Below are positions 53,417-63,133 of a stretch of DNA of 64,000 nt, piece after piece. Under the pieces are notes generated by a model. It saw nothing but the letters and a program-made list of their open reading frames with translations. It did not search any database and was not told where the DNA came from. Within the stretch, counting starts at the first letter, position 1, and each line of letters opens with the position of its first letter. Source of the DNA: an uncultured Ruminococcus sp. (GTDB lineage: Bacteria > Bacillota > Clostridia > Oscillospirales > Acutalibacteraceae); contig CACXBF010000007.1 of assembly GCA_902765855.1 (NCBI GenBank), positions 1 through 64,000 on the forward strand. Reading direction: 5' to 3'. The translations under genes and the position numbers were made by a program.

Positions 53417-55195
53417 TTATTGAATCCTATAAACATAGTATTTTAAACTAAAAATAGTTACTGAGCCAATATTTTTAAAATCTCCTAAACCAAAACTATT
53501 CGAGTAATTTTCAACAATTTCTTCAATAGGTTTTTCTTCTAAACCATTTATATATTCCGTAAGAAATACATATATAGGCTTGTCCGTTTTTAGAGAAGAA
53601 ATTTTGTCTATATAATTATCAATTTCATCATAGCTTGTGTAGAAAATCTTATCAACATCATAAAGCTCACTTGTAAAGCATACTAAACGCCATTTAAAAT
53701 TTTTTGATAGTTCTACTACAATACAATCGCTATCTTTAGTTAAATCTTTAAAATCTCCCATACCTTCATTTTTAAATAAATATCCGATAGAGCTATTCAC
53801 ATTACAATTTATCAATATAGCTATCATTGCTATTACAGACGCAATTTTATATCTATTATGTTTTTTAAGTGGCTTTATCTTTGAAAGAATACATATTATT
53901 ATTGCCATAAATATCAAGAACATATATGGAAATGTTATAAAAATATATCTATCGCAATATCCCATCGCATAATACAAAACCGATTTAGCCGATATAATAA
54001 TTATCGCTAATGACCCTAAAAGCATAGGATAATAAACAAAATTAATTCTGCAAAGCCATTCTTTTATTGATTTTATAGGCCTAAATGATTTTAATGTTTG
54101 CGGAAATTCCTTGAATTTATTTTTAAAATTTAATAAAGCAGAACGAAATTTTTCATTCTTTCTAAATAAAAAGCATATCGGAAGTGCAAACAACACTATA
54201 ACGATTATAAAAACGGGAATAACAGTCATATAATAAATTTTATCCCCATCTGATAAACCCTTTATTCCAAACAATTCTCCGAATATATTTTCAATAGAAA
54301 CTCTAATTTGAATAAAAAACGCTCTCATATCCACCTGAGAACCTGATTCTGTAAAAACCTGTCCCATAAGCGGTGGAAATACAGCCCACGCAAGTGCAAC
54401 TCCAGACGCCATAGAAATTCCATATTTAAAGAAATTTTCAATCTGCTTTTTGCATAAATATCTTATGCAAAACATAACTGCAAATACAAAAGCCATTATT
54501 GTAAATTCATGTTGTGTTAATGCTCCAAGCATCACTACTATTGTAACAGGAATAAGTGATTTGAGTTTCAAATCATCTTTAATATCAAGAAGCTTAGTGT
54601 GAATATATGCCATAATAACTACCCACATCATCAGCATAGCATACATTCTTATGTAAATAAAAACATTTACTGTTCCCACAGAAAAGCCAAAACAGAGACA
54701 AACTATAGCTGCAAGCCATTTAGATTTAAAAAGCTTTTTCGCAAGTAGAAATAAAAAAATCTGTAAAACTACAAATACTGCTATGTTTACAGAAAATCCA
54801 AACCACGGTGAAAATTGATTCGGAAAAAATGAACATACTGTATGTAGAACACTATAATATAATGGTGGATGACGGTCTAAGCTTTGATTATACCATACAT
54901 TTGCATAATCGAAAGCTTCTCCGTCATTAACTATAAGATAATCTCTAAGAACATCTCCTGAAATCCATTCATTTACATTCTTAAATTCCACACTATAAAT
55001 ATCGCCATCTATAGTTAAAAACGGATTTCTGTGAGAATTTGACAAGCCATAAGAGTACATTTCATCAGAATGAAATCCCTCTTTCTGAAATGCAAAAACA
55101 CAAGAAAAATATATAATCTGTGCTAATATAACAATTATCAAGAATATATATATAAATATTTTGGATTTAAATAATTTTATTATTTTTTCTTTCAT
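53417..55195 (-). CDS. GT-C fold membrane glycosyltransferase-like protein, copy 1
   Basis: 592 residues with 11 or more membrane helices. A first extracellular loop carries HSDEMYSYGLSNS (about 42-54, the acidic Asp-Glu pair) and YNQSLDRHPPLYYSVLHT (about 101-118), the motif set of GT39/ArnT-like enzymes that use polyprenyl-linked sugars. The C-terminal part is soluble and outside (SLKTDKPIYVFLTEY). Likely transfers a sugar from a lipid carrier to a surface molecule; donor and acceptor unknown. A close paralogue lies 19 bp upstream. Follows that copy in one operon with moxR. Confidence 0.8.
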   Translation of the reverse strand: MKEKIIKLFKSKIFIYIFLIIVILAQIIYFSCVFAFQKEGFHSDEMYSYGLSNSHRNPFLTIDGDIYSVEFKNVNEWISGDVLRDYLIVNDGEAFDYANVWYNQSLDRHPPLYYSVLHTVCSFFPNQFSPWFGFSVNIAVFVVLQIFLFLLAKKLFKSKWLAAIVCLCFGFSVGTVNVFIYIRMYAMLMMWVVIMAYIHTKLLDIKDDLKLKSLIPVTIVVMLGALTQHEFTIMAFVFAVMFCIRYLCKKQIENFFKYGISMASGVALAWAVFPPLMGQVFTESGSQVDMRAFFIQIRVSIENIFGELFGIKGLSDGDKIYYMTVIPVFIIVIVLFALPICFLFRKNEKFRSALLNFKNKFKEFPQTLKSFRPIKSIKEWLCRINFVYYPMLLGSLAIIIISAKSVLYYAMGYCDRYIFITFPYMFLIFMAIIICILSKIKPLKKHNRYKIASVIAMIAILINCNVNSSIGYLFKNEGMGDFKDLTKDSDCIVVELSKNFKWRLVCFTSELYDVDKIFYTSYDEIDNYIDKISSLKTDKPIYVFLTEYINGLEEKPIEEIVENYSNSFGLGDFKNIGSVTIFSLKYYVYRIQ

Positions 55196-55214
55196 CTATT
55201 TACGCTCCTAAAGT

Positions 55215-56990
55215 TTATCCTATAACATACATCAAATATTTAATTCCATGAATTTCTACTACTCCTTGTCTTTCAGGCGTCTTATAAAAGTTAAGCTTTG
55301 AACAATATTTATCTATAAATTCATTGGTGCGAATACTCTCACGCATACTCATATCAGAATTTAAAATTCTCAAGAGATATTCTCCGTCAGATTCATCAGA
55401 CCTTAACTTTCCATTCAATGCCAAAAGTAAATAAGTTGTCTTATCAGTTTTAAGACTATCTACTTTATCTAAATTTTCTATGAAATTGCCATAGGAACTA
55501 AAGAAAACCTTATCACTGTCCATTAAACAATAGGAAAAACAAACCATTCTCCACTCTGCTTCAGGATCATATTCCAAAACTATAACATTGTTATTATCAA
55601 ATTTAGATTTTAGTTCTGTATAATCAGTTTGTTTAAAATAATATGTTGGCTTTATACAAATAACATTTACTACTAATAAAGACAAAAATAGTACAGTTGA
55701 AATTCCTCTTTTTAAGTAAATACTTTTTATTGGTTTAATTGCAGAGATAAGATATGTAACAACTGTAATAACAAGCAAAACTATAAGAGGATATACACTA
55801 AATAAATATCTGTCACAATATCCCATATATATGAAATTTACTGAATGAATAGTTGTAATAACTATTATAATAATAGCAGCAATCGCACCCATATAAAAAT
55901 AATCAAGCTTGGCAAACCATTTCATAAATCTTCCTATTAGGGATAATTTTTTTTCTGGCTCTGTTTTATCTTTGGGTCTTCTCTTAGAACAAATTATTGC
56001 AGAAATAATCATAATAATTAAAAGAATGATTCCACCTATTACTGCCCATATTCCGCTCAATCCAAAAAGTTCACTAAATATATAATTTATTGCATCATAT
56101 ATTTGTTGATACATAAGTTCAAATGATGTTGCATGTCCACCTTCGGAAAATATCTGTTTTGGCATTGCAGGAAATATTGCCCATGAAAGAAGCACTCCTC
56201 CCAACATTGTAAACCCATATTTAAAGAAGTTTTTTATATCCTTATTCATAAGATAGTGTAAGCAGAAGCATATAGCAAATGAATAAGCTACAACTGTAAA
56301 TTCATGCTGTGTTAATGCTCCAAGTGCAGTTATTATCAAAAGTGGCAACAAAACCTTTATATTTAGTTTATCTCCGCTTTCCTTAACCTTTAGATGCAAA
56401 TATGCTAAAATAGTTACCCACATAGCCAGCATTGCATACATTCTTATAAACGCAACAACATTAACAGCTCCGACAGAAAATCCGTAACATATACATACTA
56501 AAACTGCAAGCCAATTTGACTTCATAAGTTTTCTTGCTATTAGGAACAGAAAAAATTGAGTTATTGCAAAAAACACAAGGTTTATTGAAAAACCGAACCA
56601 TGGTGAAAATTGATTTGGAAAAAAAGAACATACAGTATGAAGCACTGCATAGTATAATGGAGGGTGACGGTCAAGACTTTGATTATACCATACATTTGCA
56701 TAATCAAATGCTTCTCCATCATTAACAACAAGGTAATCATTCATAATACTACCGGAAACCCATTCGGTCGTATTCATACGATTTCTACTGCTTATATCTC
56801 CGTCAACGCTTAAAAACGGATTATGATAAGAATTAGACAAGCCATATGAATACATTTCATCTGAATGATAACCCATTTTTTCTGTTGCAAAACCATAGGT
56901 CATAAAAGCAATCTGAGATAAAATAATAATAGCCAAAAATATGTAAATAAATATTTTTGATTTTAGAATTACACAAAATTTATTTTTCAT
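55215..56990 (-). CDS. GT-C fold membrane glycosyltransferase-like protein, copy 2
   Basis: 591 residues, about 45-50% like the next gene by eye, with the same HSDEMYSYGLSNS and YNQSLDRHPPLYYAVLHT motifs and matching membrane topology. Differences concentrate in the C-terminal external part, as expected for different acceptor preferences after duplication. The start overlaps the end of moxR by 4 bp, so it is coupled to it. Confidence 0.8.
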   Translation of the reverse strand: MKNKFCVILKSKIFIYIFLAIIILSQIAFMTYGFATEKMGYHSDEMYSYGLSNSYHNPFLSVDGDISSRNRMNTTEWVSGSIMNDYLVVNDGEAFDYANVWYNQSLDRHPPLYYAVLHTVCSFFPNQFSPWFGFSINLVFFAITQFFLFLIARKLMKSNWLAVLVCICYGFSVGAVNVVAFIRMYAMLAMWVTILAYLHLKVKESGDKLNIKVLLPLLIITALGALTQHEFTVVAYSFAICFCLHYLMNKDIKNFFKYGFTMLGGVLLSWAIFPAMPKQIFSEGGHATSFELMYQQIYDAINYIFSELFGLSGIWAVIGGIILLIIMIISAIICSKRRPKDKTEPEKKLSLIGRFMKWFAKLDYFYMGAIAAIIIIVITTIHSVNFIYMGYCDRYLFSVYPLIVLLVITVVTYLISAIKPIKSIYLKRGISTVLFLSLLVVNVICIKPTYYFKQTDYTELKSKFDNNNVIVLEYDPEAEWRMVCFSYCLMDSDKVFFSSYGNFIENLDKVDSLKTDKTTYLLLALNGKLRSDESDGEYLLRILNSDMSMRESIRTNEFIDKYCSKLNFYKTPERQGVVEIHGIKYLMYVIG

Positions 56991-58426
56991 ATCGTTTCTC
57001 CATCAACCAGTAATATTTTATTATACCTATAAAACTTCTCACAGCCAAATTCTTCTATAAATCTAAGTGTATATATATTTATTGAAAGTTCTGTTACAAA
57101 TACAGTCATTTCCTGAGTTGCTCCAAAAATAAGCTCCATAAAATCAAAAGCATATCCCAACGATTTAGAAAGCTCATCAATATCATTATCAAGTAATGAT
57201 GTATCTTTATCAAAAAGATTTTTAAAAACATCAAAGCTTTCAGAATCTTTTGAATTTTCTATATATTCTTTAAGCTTTTTGGAGGTTGCTTTTAGAATTT
57301 CTGCTCTTTCAGGAGTTATTCCTTCACTGCCATATTCTTCCCTTAAAAAATTCATCTGAGCAGACAACAACTTTAAAATTTCTCCGCTCTCGGAGGACTT
57401 AATTTCTTTCAAAATATCAAATAATTCAGCAATAGTATCATTCTTAAACAGTATTTCCTTTGCTCTGTTTGCAAGCTTAGAAACAAGTATAGATACTACA
57501 CTAAGCCTTTCATCAAATGATGCACCGCTAATCTTTTTGAGATTATAATTTTCAAACCTGCCTGCAAGAATTTCATCAATCGGATATTCTTTTTCATAAC
57601 GGATATAAAGCTCATAATAATTAGCAAAATCTACCGCAATTTTTCTGTGCTGAATAAACTGATATACTATATTGTCACTTATCTGTACTCCCATATGTTC
57701 ATAAATGCTCATAGTCTGCGACAAATCCTCCCAACCACGAGCTGTTGCAAATTCTGTTCCATCTACACTTTCTTCAATTCGATAAAAATTGTTTCGCCTT
57801 AAATCAAGATAGGAAATAATTGCAGGGTGAATACCTTTTTTATAAGCATATTCTTTCCAGACAAGGAAATTTTCTCTTACATCTATACGCTTTACTCTAT
57901 CAAGAGTTACTATATCAAGCTCTCGGACAGATTTATTGTATTCCGGTGGGTTTCCCGCAGTAGCAAGAACCCAACCATTTGGTATATCTGTATTGCCAAA
58001 ACGCTTAAATTGCAATAATTCGAGTATTGCAGGAGCAAGAGTTTCTGAAACACAATTAATTTCATCTATAAAGAGTATGCCCTCTTTAATTCCTGAACTT
58101 TCTATTTTATCATAAACGGCAGCAATAATTTCACTCATAGTATATTCTGTAACAGAATATTCCTTGCCCATATAATCTTTTTTGACAATAAAAGGCAAGC
58201 CTACTGCACTCTGTCTTGTATGGTGAGTAATTGTATAGGAAACTAAAGCAATTCCACATTCCTTTGCAACTTGCTCCATAATCTGAGTCTTACCTATTCC
58301 AGGGGGGCCCATAAGTAAAATTGGTCTTTGATGTACCCTTGGAATTATATACCCACCCTCTGAATCTTTGCTCAAATATGCCTTAACTGTATTTATAATT
58401 TCAAGCTTCGCTTCTTTAATATCCAT
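56987..58426 (-). CDS. MoxR-type AAA+ ATPase
   Basis: 479 residues. Walker A GPPGIGKT (about 37-44), sensor and Walker B ILFIDEINCVSE (about 116-127), AGNPPEYNKSVRELD (about 156-170). The C-terminal 200 residues are helical and acidic. MoxR ATPases usually act with a VWA-domain partner to mature or assemble a protein complex; none is seen next to it here. It is flanked by hslO upstream and two GT-C enzymes downstream. ATG with GGGGCAG 8 nt upstream. Confidence 0.8.
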   Translation of the reverse strand: MDIKEAKLEIINTVKAYLSKDSEGGYIIPRVHQRPILLMGPPGIGKTQIMEQVAKECGIALVSYTITHHTRQSAVGLPFIVKKDYMGKEYSVTEYTMSEIIAAVYDKIESSGIKEGILFIDEINCVSETLAPAILELLQFKRFGNTDIPNGWVLATAGNPPEYNKSVRELDIVTLDRVKRIDVRENFLVWKEYAYKKGIHPAIISYLDLRRNNFYRIEESVDGTEFATARGWEDLSQTMSIYEHMGVQISDNIVYQFIQHRKIAVDFANYYELYIRYEKEYPIDEILAGRFENYNLKKISGASFDERLSVVSILVSKLANRAKEILFKNDTIAELFDILKEIKSSESGEILKLLSAQMNFLREEYGSEGITPERAEILKATSKKLKEYIENSKDSESFDVFKNLFDKDTSLLDNDIDELSKSLGYAFDFMELIFGATQEMTVFVTELSINIYTLRFIEEFGCEKFYRYNKILLVDGETI

Positions 58427-58442
58427 TATATAACTGCCCCGA

Positions 58443-59330
58443 TTATTTTGAATTTCTGCGTTTTACAAGTTCCTCTAATTCTTGCTTTGTAAATTTATAC
58501 TTCTTATTGCAGAATTGGCAAGATGCTTCCATAAAGCCTTTCTCGTCAGGAAGTGAGAGAATTTCTTCATCTTTAAGTGTACTTAAAGAATTTTCAACTC
58601 TTTCACGACTGCAATTACATACATAATTTATATTATTTTCATCAAGAACTTCAAGATTAAAACCTTCAAGAGCCTTTTTGCAAATATCAAGTATACTCAT
58701 ACCCTTTGCAAGCATAGTTGTCATAGGCTCTAAAGTGCGGATATTAGCCTCAAGCTTATCAATAGTTGTATCATCAGCCATAGGAAGTAATTGAATAAGA
58801 AAACCGCCTGAAAGCATCATTTTGTGGCTTTCTTTATCAAGCAAAACACCAAGAGAGCACACAGTTGGCAACTGCTCGCTTCTTGCATAATAGTTAGTAA
58901 TATCCTCTGCAATCTCTCCCGAAATAAGCTCAATCTGTCCAAGATAAGGCTCACCTTGTCCGAAATCCTTCATAACATTGAGAATACCATTTTTACCGAC
59001 AGCTTCGGCAACATTTATCTTGCCATTTTCATAATAAGTAGTAGGACAACCTGGGTTTACACAATATCCTCGGCAATTTCCCTTACTGTCGCCAACAGCT
59101 ATAACCGCTCCCAAAGGTCCGTCACCGTTTACACGAAGTGTAATTATTCCCTCTTTGCTCTTGAGTTGAGTTCCCATAAGAGATGCCGCTGTCAGCAATC
59201 TTCCGAGAGCTGCTGTTGCTACTGGGGAAGTTTTATGAAGTTTTTGTGCAGTAAAAACTATATCTGAGGTTTCTGCTGCGGTAACAGCAATAGCACCATC
59301 ATCAGTAATACATCTTATAATTTTATCCAT
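58443..59330 (-). CDS. hslO: Redox-regulated chaperonin Hsp33
   Basis: 295 residues. N-terminal core: RCITDDGAIAVTAAETSDIVFTAQKLH. C-terminal zinc switch with CxC (VCNCSRERVE, about 236-245) and CxxC (ASCQFCNKKYKF, about 268-279). Holds four Cys as expected; oxidation releases zinc and activates the chaperone. AAGGTG precedes the ATG. In a leftward run with moxR. Confidence 0.95.
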   Translation of the reverse strand: MDKIIRCITDDGAIAVTAAETSDIVFTAQKLHKTSPVATAALGRLLTAASLMGTQLKSKEGIITLRVNGDGPLGAVIAVGDSKGNCRGYCVNPGCPTTYYENGKINVAEAVGKNGILNVMKDFGQGEPYLGQIELISGEIAEDITNYYARSEQLPTVCSLGVLLDKESHKMMLSGGFLIQLLPMADDTTIDKLEANIRTLEPMTTMLAKGMSILDICKKALEGFNLEVLDENNINYVCNCSRERVENSLSTLKDEEILSLPDEKGFMEASCQFCNKKYKFTKQELEELVKRRNSK

Positions 59331-59355
59331 AATTTAACACCTTACCTTTTCTATC

Positions 59356-60558
59356 TTATTCATCTAATTTATAATTTTCCATATAATAATATTTTTTCTC
59401 TAAATCTTCAATACTTATATGAATCAAACCAAATATATTTCTTTTTCTTAATGAAACTCCATAACATAATTTGTTATCTTTTTCACCATAATAGCACTCA
59501 TATAATCCTATACTATCCAGCTTTTCATAATCAATCTTAAAAGTTATATAATCATCTGACTTCAAATTTCGTTTTAACTCATCTGAAAATTTAACTTTAT
59601 AAATTTGAATATTGGAATTTGCTATTTTATCTTTGTTATTTGACTTTTCTTGAGCTTTTTTATTTAATTCCTTTTGAATTAATTCATTTTCCGGCATTTT
59701 TGAAAAAACAATATCACCATCTTTTAATTGATAATTTGGACCACTATATGAAGCAAAAAATCCTGGTATAATTTCAATAAATTTCTTTTCATACCAGTTA
59801 TCACTCCAATTTCCATCATCATCTATATTAAAATTATATGCACCATAGCAACCATCATCATAAATATGCTCGTAAATAGGAGTTATTGAATCTTTTTTCT
59901 CATATGATTTTGCTCTTTTGTCATTTACAGCAAATACTGAAAATTCCGAATTAAAATATTTTTTTAATTCTGTTGCCAAAGAAATTATATTTTCTTTATA
60001 AGATTGATTTTCATTGCATACAAAAATTATATCCTTCTTTTTCAGAGCAAATTTTTTATTTTCGCTTTCTAAAAATTTTTTTATATCACCATCATATTTT
60101 TTATTAAAATAACATACTTCTTCGTTTTTAAAATTTAAATCGTTGCTTAATATTATTTGATTATCTAATTTTATTTTTACACCAAACTCATTTTCGTATT
60201 TTTTAATAACAGAATCTAAAATTTTAGATTTTATATCCTCCTGAATTTCATCACTTTGACGATCATCAACAAATTTTTTATCTTTAGTCCATATAACTTT
60301 TGTGCCATCACTCATAACATAACACTTTGAACCTGTAATACTTGGAATTGGACCATTATTTGTAGAAATTATATAATGTTCTTTTATACTAACATTATCT
60401 AAATCATATTTATTTGTATAATATTCAATAGATTTGTCATACATATTTTCAAGTTCTTCAATTTCTTCTTTTTATGCACAACCTGTAAATTGAAAAATAG
60501 TAACTATCAATAAAATACACATAAGACAACCGCCAGGTATTCGTTTATTAAAAATCAT
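59356..60558 (-). pseudogene. Lysine-rich lipoprotein broken by an in-frame stop after the lipobox
   Basis: Starts at ATG 60558, overlapping the TGA of the HD gene (ATGA), with signal peptide MIFNKRIPGGCLMCILLIVTIFQF and lipobox TGC, but the codon after the next Ala is TAA (60472-60474). The frame then continues for 371 codons without further stops, Lys/Asp/Tyr/Asn-rich and A/T-rich (FDDxxQIxLSN...), unlike its neighbours. As annotated, translation would have to restart at ATG 60444, losing export. So it is a recent loss of function or a sequencing error. No domain is recognised beyond the lipoprotein layout. Confidence 0.65.
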
Positions 60559-61151
60559 CTATTTTCAATCCTTCCTTTCTCGACATTAGGCATAATGAAA
60601 TTATCTCTTGAATAATCCCAAAGGACTTGTGAACCATATGCTGTATTCTTATTTCTGCCAAGTATCTGTCTTAAAAGAACCTTATGCTCAGCCCACGCTT
60701 TACCATCTGTTGCAGAATTAAGCATAACAGGCTGAAAGTTATCCATAGTATGAGCGAATTTCGCTTCAGGCGTTTCGCCTTGCTCAAATTCTTCCCACAG
60801 ATTTCTGAATTTTTCGGCTTGGTCTTGAGGAAGTATACCAAAAATTCTTTCGGCAGCTTTAACTTCACGCTCACGCTGAGTTTTTACCGCCTCAGAATCA
60901 TAGGCATATGTATCGCCAGCGTCAATCTCAACAATATCGTGTATAAGAAGCATTGTTACTGTTTTCAATATATCAATATTTTCATTTGCATACTCGCTCA
61001 AAAGAACAGTCATTATCGCCATATGCCATGCGTGTTCAGCATCATTTTCCTTATGTATGCCGTCTGTGAGGTAGGTTTGACGCTTAATAAATTTTTCCTT
61101 ATCAATCTCTCTACAAAATTCTATCTGCTTTTCAAGTCTTTCATTACTCAT
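60555..61151 (-). CDS. HD-domain hydrolase (YfbR/5'-deoxynucleotidase-like)
   Basis: 198 residues. Metal site: H in NDAEHAWHMAIM (about 36-47), HD in LLIHDIVEIDAGDTYAYD (about 70-87), and a second Asp later. This set fits the YfbR/YGK1-type HD nucleotidases, which remove the phosphate from dNMPs, but other HD enzymes look alike. ATG 61151 is preferred (GAGGTG, 7 nt upstream); an in-frame ATG at 61160 is too close. Its stop overlaps the next start by 4 bp. Confidence 0.82.
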   Translation of the reverse strand: MSNERLEKQIEFCREIDKEKFIKRQTYLTDGIHKENDAEHAWHMAIMTVLLSEYANENIDILKTVTMLLIHDIVEIDAGDTYAYDSEAVKTQREREVKAAERIFGILPQDQAEKFRNLWEEFEQGETPEAKFAHTMDNFQPVMLNSATDGKAWAEHKVLLRQILGRNKNTAYGSQVLWDYSRDNFIMPNVEKGRIENR

Positions 61152-61193
61152 TAGCTTCACCTCAAAATTATGACCTTGTTATTGCATAATAAC

Positions 61194-61696
61194 TTACATC
61201 GCAGACAACTTGATTATTTCTGTTAGCTTCTTTTTTGTACCCTCGTAAACCATTCCACACTTTTTCATAACCTTACCTGAATTTGGATTCTTGATATCAT
61301 GTCCTGATTCAATACGCTTTACGCCAACCTCATCAAAGAAAAAGTCTATCAATGCTTTGAGAGCTTCGGAAGTAATTTCTCTGTGCCAATACAATAGCCG
61401 ATATGTACCATTTCGGTTTCATTATCTTTGGCAACAACTCCAATAGAACCAATAGGCTTGTCATTGCTCTTCGAGGTTATTACCCAGTGATAGTAGTCAT
61501 CGTTTTTATACGATTCAACTCAATCAGTAAAAATCATTTTTGTAATATAAACACTGCTATGGGCAGGCCAAATCAAATATTTTGTAACTTCATCATCAGA
61601 TGCCCAATTTCTATACATAGCGTCAGCATCATCTAAAGTAAATCTGCGTAAAATCAATCTTTCGGTTTCTATATTTTTAGTTCCTATGTGCTTCAT
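61194..61696 (-). pseudogene. Broken GNAT acetyltransferase (RimJ/RimL type)
   Basis: Begins MKHIGTKNIETERLILRRF at ATG 61696 (AAGGTGATAAC upstream), with GNAT-type TERLILRRFTLDDADAMYRN, but stops at a TGA (61520-61522) that replaces a conserved Trp codon. The frame then continues DDYYHWVITSKSNDKPIGSIGVV and HIGYCIG. Near 61385-61395 a small deletion shifts the frame, and the rest reads TSEALKALIDFFFDEVGVKRI and GKVMKKCGMVYEGT (motifs A/B). Two independent lesions, so it is non-functional. Confidence 0.8.
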
Positions 61697-61727
61697 TGTT
61701 ATCACCTTTCTTGAAAACATATTTATT

Positions 61728-62369
61728 TCAGTTTTTATCTAATTCTTTTATTTTTTCTATATCGTGGCTGCACAGTACATCTAAATTCTTAAAAATTTTT
61801 TCCGGAGACCAATCCCACCATTTTAATTTCAAAAGGAACTCTATCATTTTATCGTCAAATCTTTTTCGTATAACACGGCAGGGATTTCCTACTGCAACTG
61901 AATATGGCGGAATATCTTTAGCAACCGTTGTGTTAGCTCCTATTATACAGCCATCACCAATATGAATTCCCGGCATAACTGTTACATTCTGTCCAAACCA
62001 AACATCATTTCCTATAACGGTATCACCTTTTATCGGTAAATCACATAAAGATGGTGTACTTATTTCCCAACCGTTTCCCATAATATTAAAAGGATATGTT
62101 GTAACACTATTCATTCTATGATTCGCGCCATTCATAATAAACTCTATACCTTTCCCTATAGCACAAAACTTTCCAATTATCAGTTTATCACCTATAAATT
62201 CATAATGATGTGTTACATGTCTTTCAAAATCCTCAGGATTATTTATATCATCATAATAGGTGTAATCTCCAATAATAATATTTGGATTCTTTACAACATT
62301 TTTTATATAACATAAGCTTTTAATATTTGGATTAGGATAGAGGCAATTCGGATTTGGTCCATAATTCAT
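61728..62369 (-). CDS. Xenobiotic acetyltransferase, Vat-family (hexapeptide repeat)
   Basis: 213 residues. Left-handed beta-helix of hexapeptide repeats: IIIGDYTYY, GDKLIIGKFCAIGKG, TVIGNDVWFGQNVTVMPGIHIGDGCIIGAN (about 110-145), and the catalytic His in MNGANHRMNSVTTYPF (about 68-83). The His and the ordered SP(Y)xxYGN-type end match streptogramin A O-acetyltransferases and the wider XAT group, which includes chloramphenicol acetyltransferase-like members. The true substrate is not known. ATG 62369 is preferred (GGAGATG, 7 nt upstream). In the same run as yerC and the methyltransferase. Confidence 0.85.
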   Translation of the reverse strand: MNYGPNPNCLYPNPNIKSLCYIKNVVKNPNIIIGDYTYYDDINNPEDFERHVTHHYEFIGDKLIIGKFCAIGKGIEFIMNGANHRMNSVTTYPFNIMGNGWEISTPSLCDLPIKGDTVIGNDVWFGQNVTVMPGIHIGDGCIIGANTTVAKDIPPYSVAVGNPCRVIRKRFDDKMIEFLLKLKWWDWSPEKIFKNLDVLCSHDIEKIKELDKN

Positions 62370-62392
62370 AAAGATACATCTCCATATTTTTA

Positions 62393-63133
62393 TCAATTAT
62401 TAGCTGCAACAAATATTTTTCTTTCGCTTTCCGGCTTTGGCTCATCAAAGCTCATATCATCATATATCGCAAGAACTTGCAAGCCCGCCTCATCAAGCCA
62501 TTGGATTAAATCCTCATCGCTGTATGCTCTCTCAGAAAATTCCTCTGTTTCACGAAAATATAAGCCGTTTTCATCGGGAATAAAGAAATCAAGGGTTATA
62601 TTTACAATATCGTTTTCCTTATCAAGCTCATTTTGCCACGAACAAAAAACTTCATCTGTATCAAAGATAAAGCAATTATCACACAAAACCTCTCTATGCT
62701 TGTAGAGTGTATTTACATCAAAAATAAACAAACCGTCCTTAGAAAGATATTTAGCAACTCGCTTAAAGGTTTCTTTCACATCTTTAGGATTAGTCAAATG
62801 ATTTATGCTGTCGAGGGTACATATACAAGTATCAATTTCACTTGCAAGATTTAATCTTTGCATTTTTTGGCAGATAAATAAAATCTGCTCATCTTCAGAA
62901 CATTTCTGTTGTGCCTCTGAAAGCATATCAATAGACGCATCAACGCCAAAAATATCAAAGCCTCTGCGATAAAGTTCAAGGGTAAGAGAACCTGTTCCAC
63001 AAGCTAAATCGAGGGTTGTTCCAGCTTCTCTGCCAAAGGATTTTATAAGCTTTTCGATATATTCGGCTCTATCTTTATATTCAACATTTCCTGTTAAGCC
63101 GTCATAAAATTCTGCAAATGCGTTGTAGCTCAT
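62393..63133 (-). CDS. Class I SAM-dependent methyltransferase
   Basis: 246 residues. Motif I LDLACGTGSLTLELYRRGF (about 39-57), GVDASIDMLSEAQQK (about 60-74), CTLDSINHLTNP (about 102-113), LFIFDVNTLYKHRE (about 129-142) and ERAYSDEDLIQWLDEAGLQVLAIYDD (about 205-230) form the Rossmann methyltransferase core. The substrate is unknown. The ATG overlaps the stop of yerC by 4 bp. Confidence 0.9.
   Translation of the reverse strand: MSYNAFAEFYDGLTGNVEYKDRAEYIEKLIKSFGREAGTTLDLACGTGSLTLELYRRGFDIFGVDASIDMLSEAQQKCSEDEQILFICQKMQRLNLASEIDTCICTLDSINHLTNPKDVKETFKRVAKYLSKDGLFIFDVNTLYKHREVLCDNCFIFDTDEVFCSWQNELDKENDIVNITLDFFIPDENGLYFRETEEFSERAYSDEDLIQWLDEAGLQVLAIYDDMSFDEPKPESERKIFVAANN

Noticed and set aside
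61520..61522. TGA in the GNAT gene read as selenocysteine or recoded Trp
   Set aside because: No SECIS-type element is evident, other genes use TGG for Trp throughout, and the gene has a second lesion downstream.
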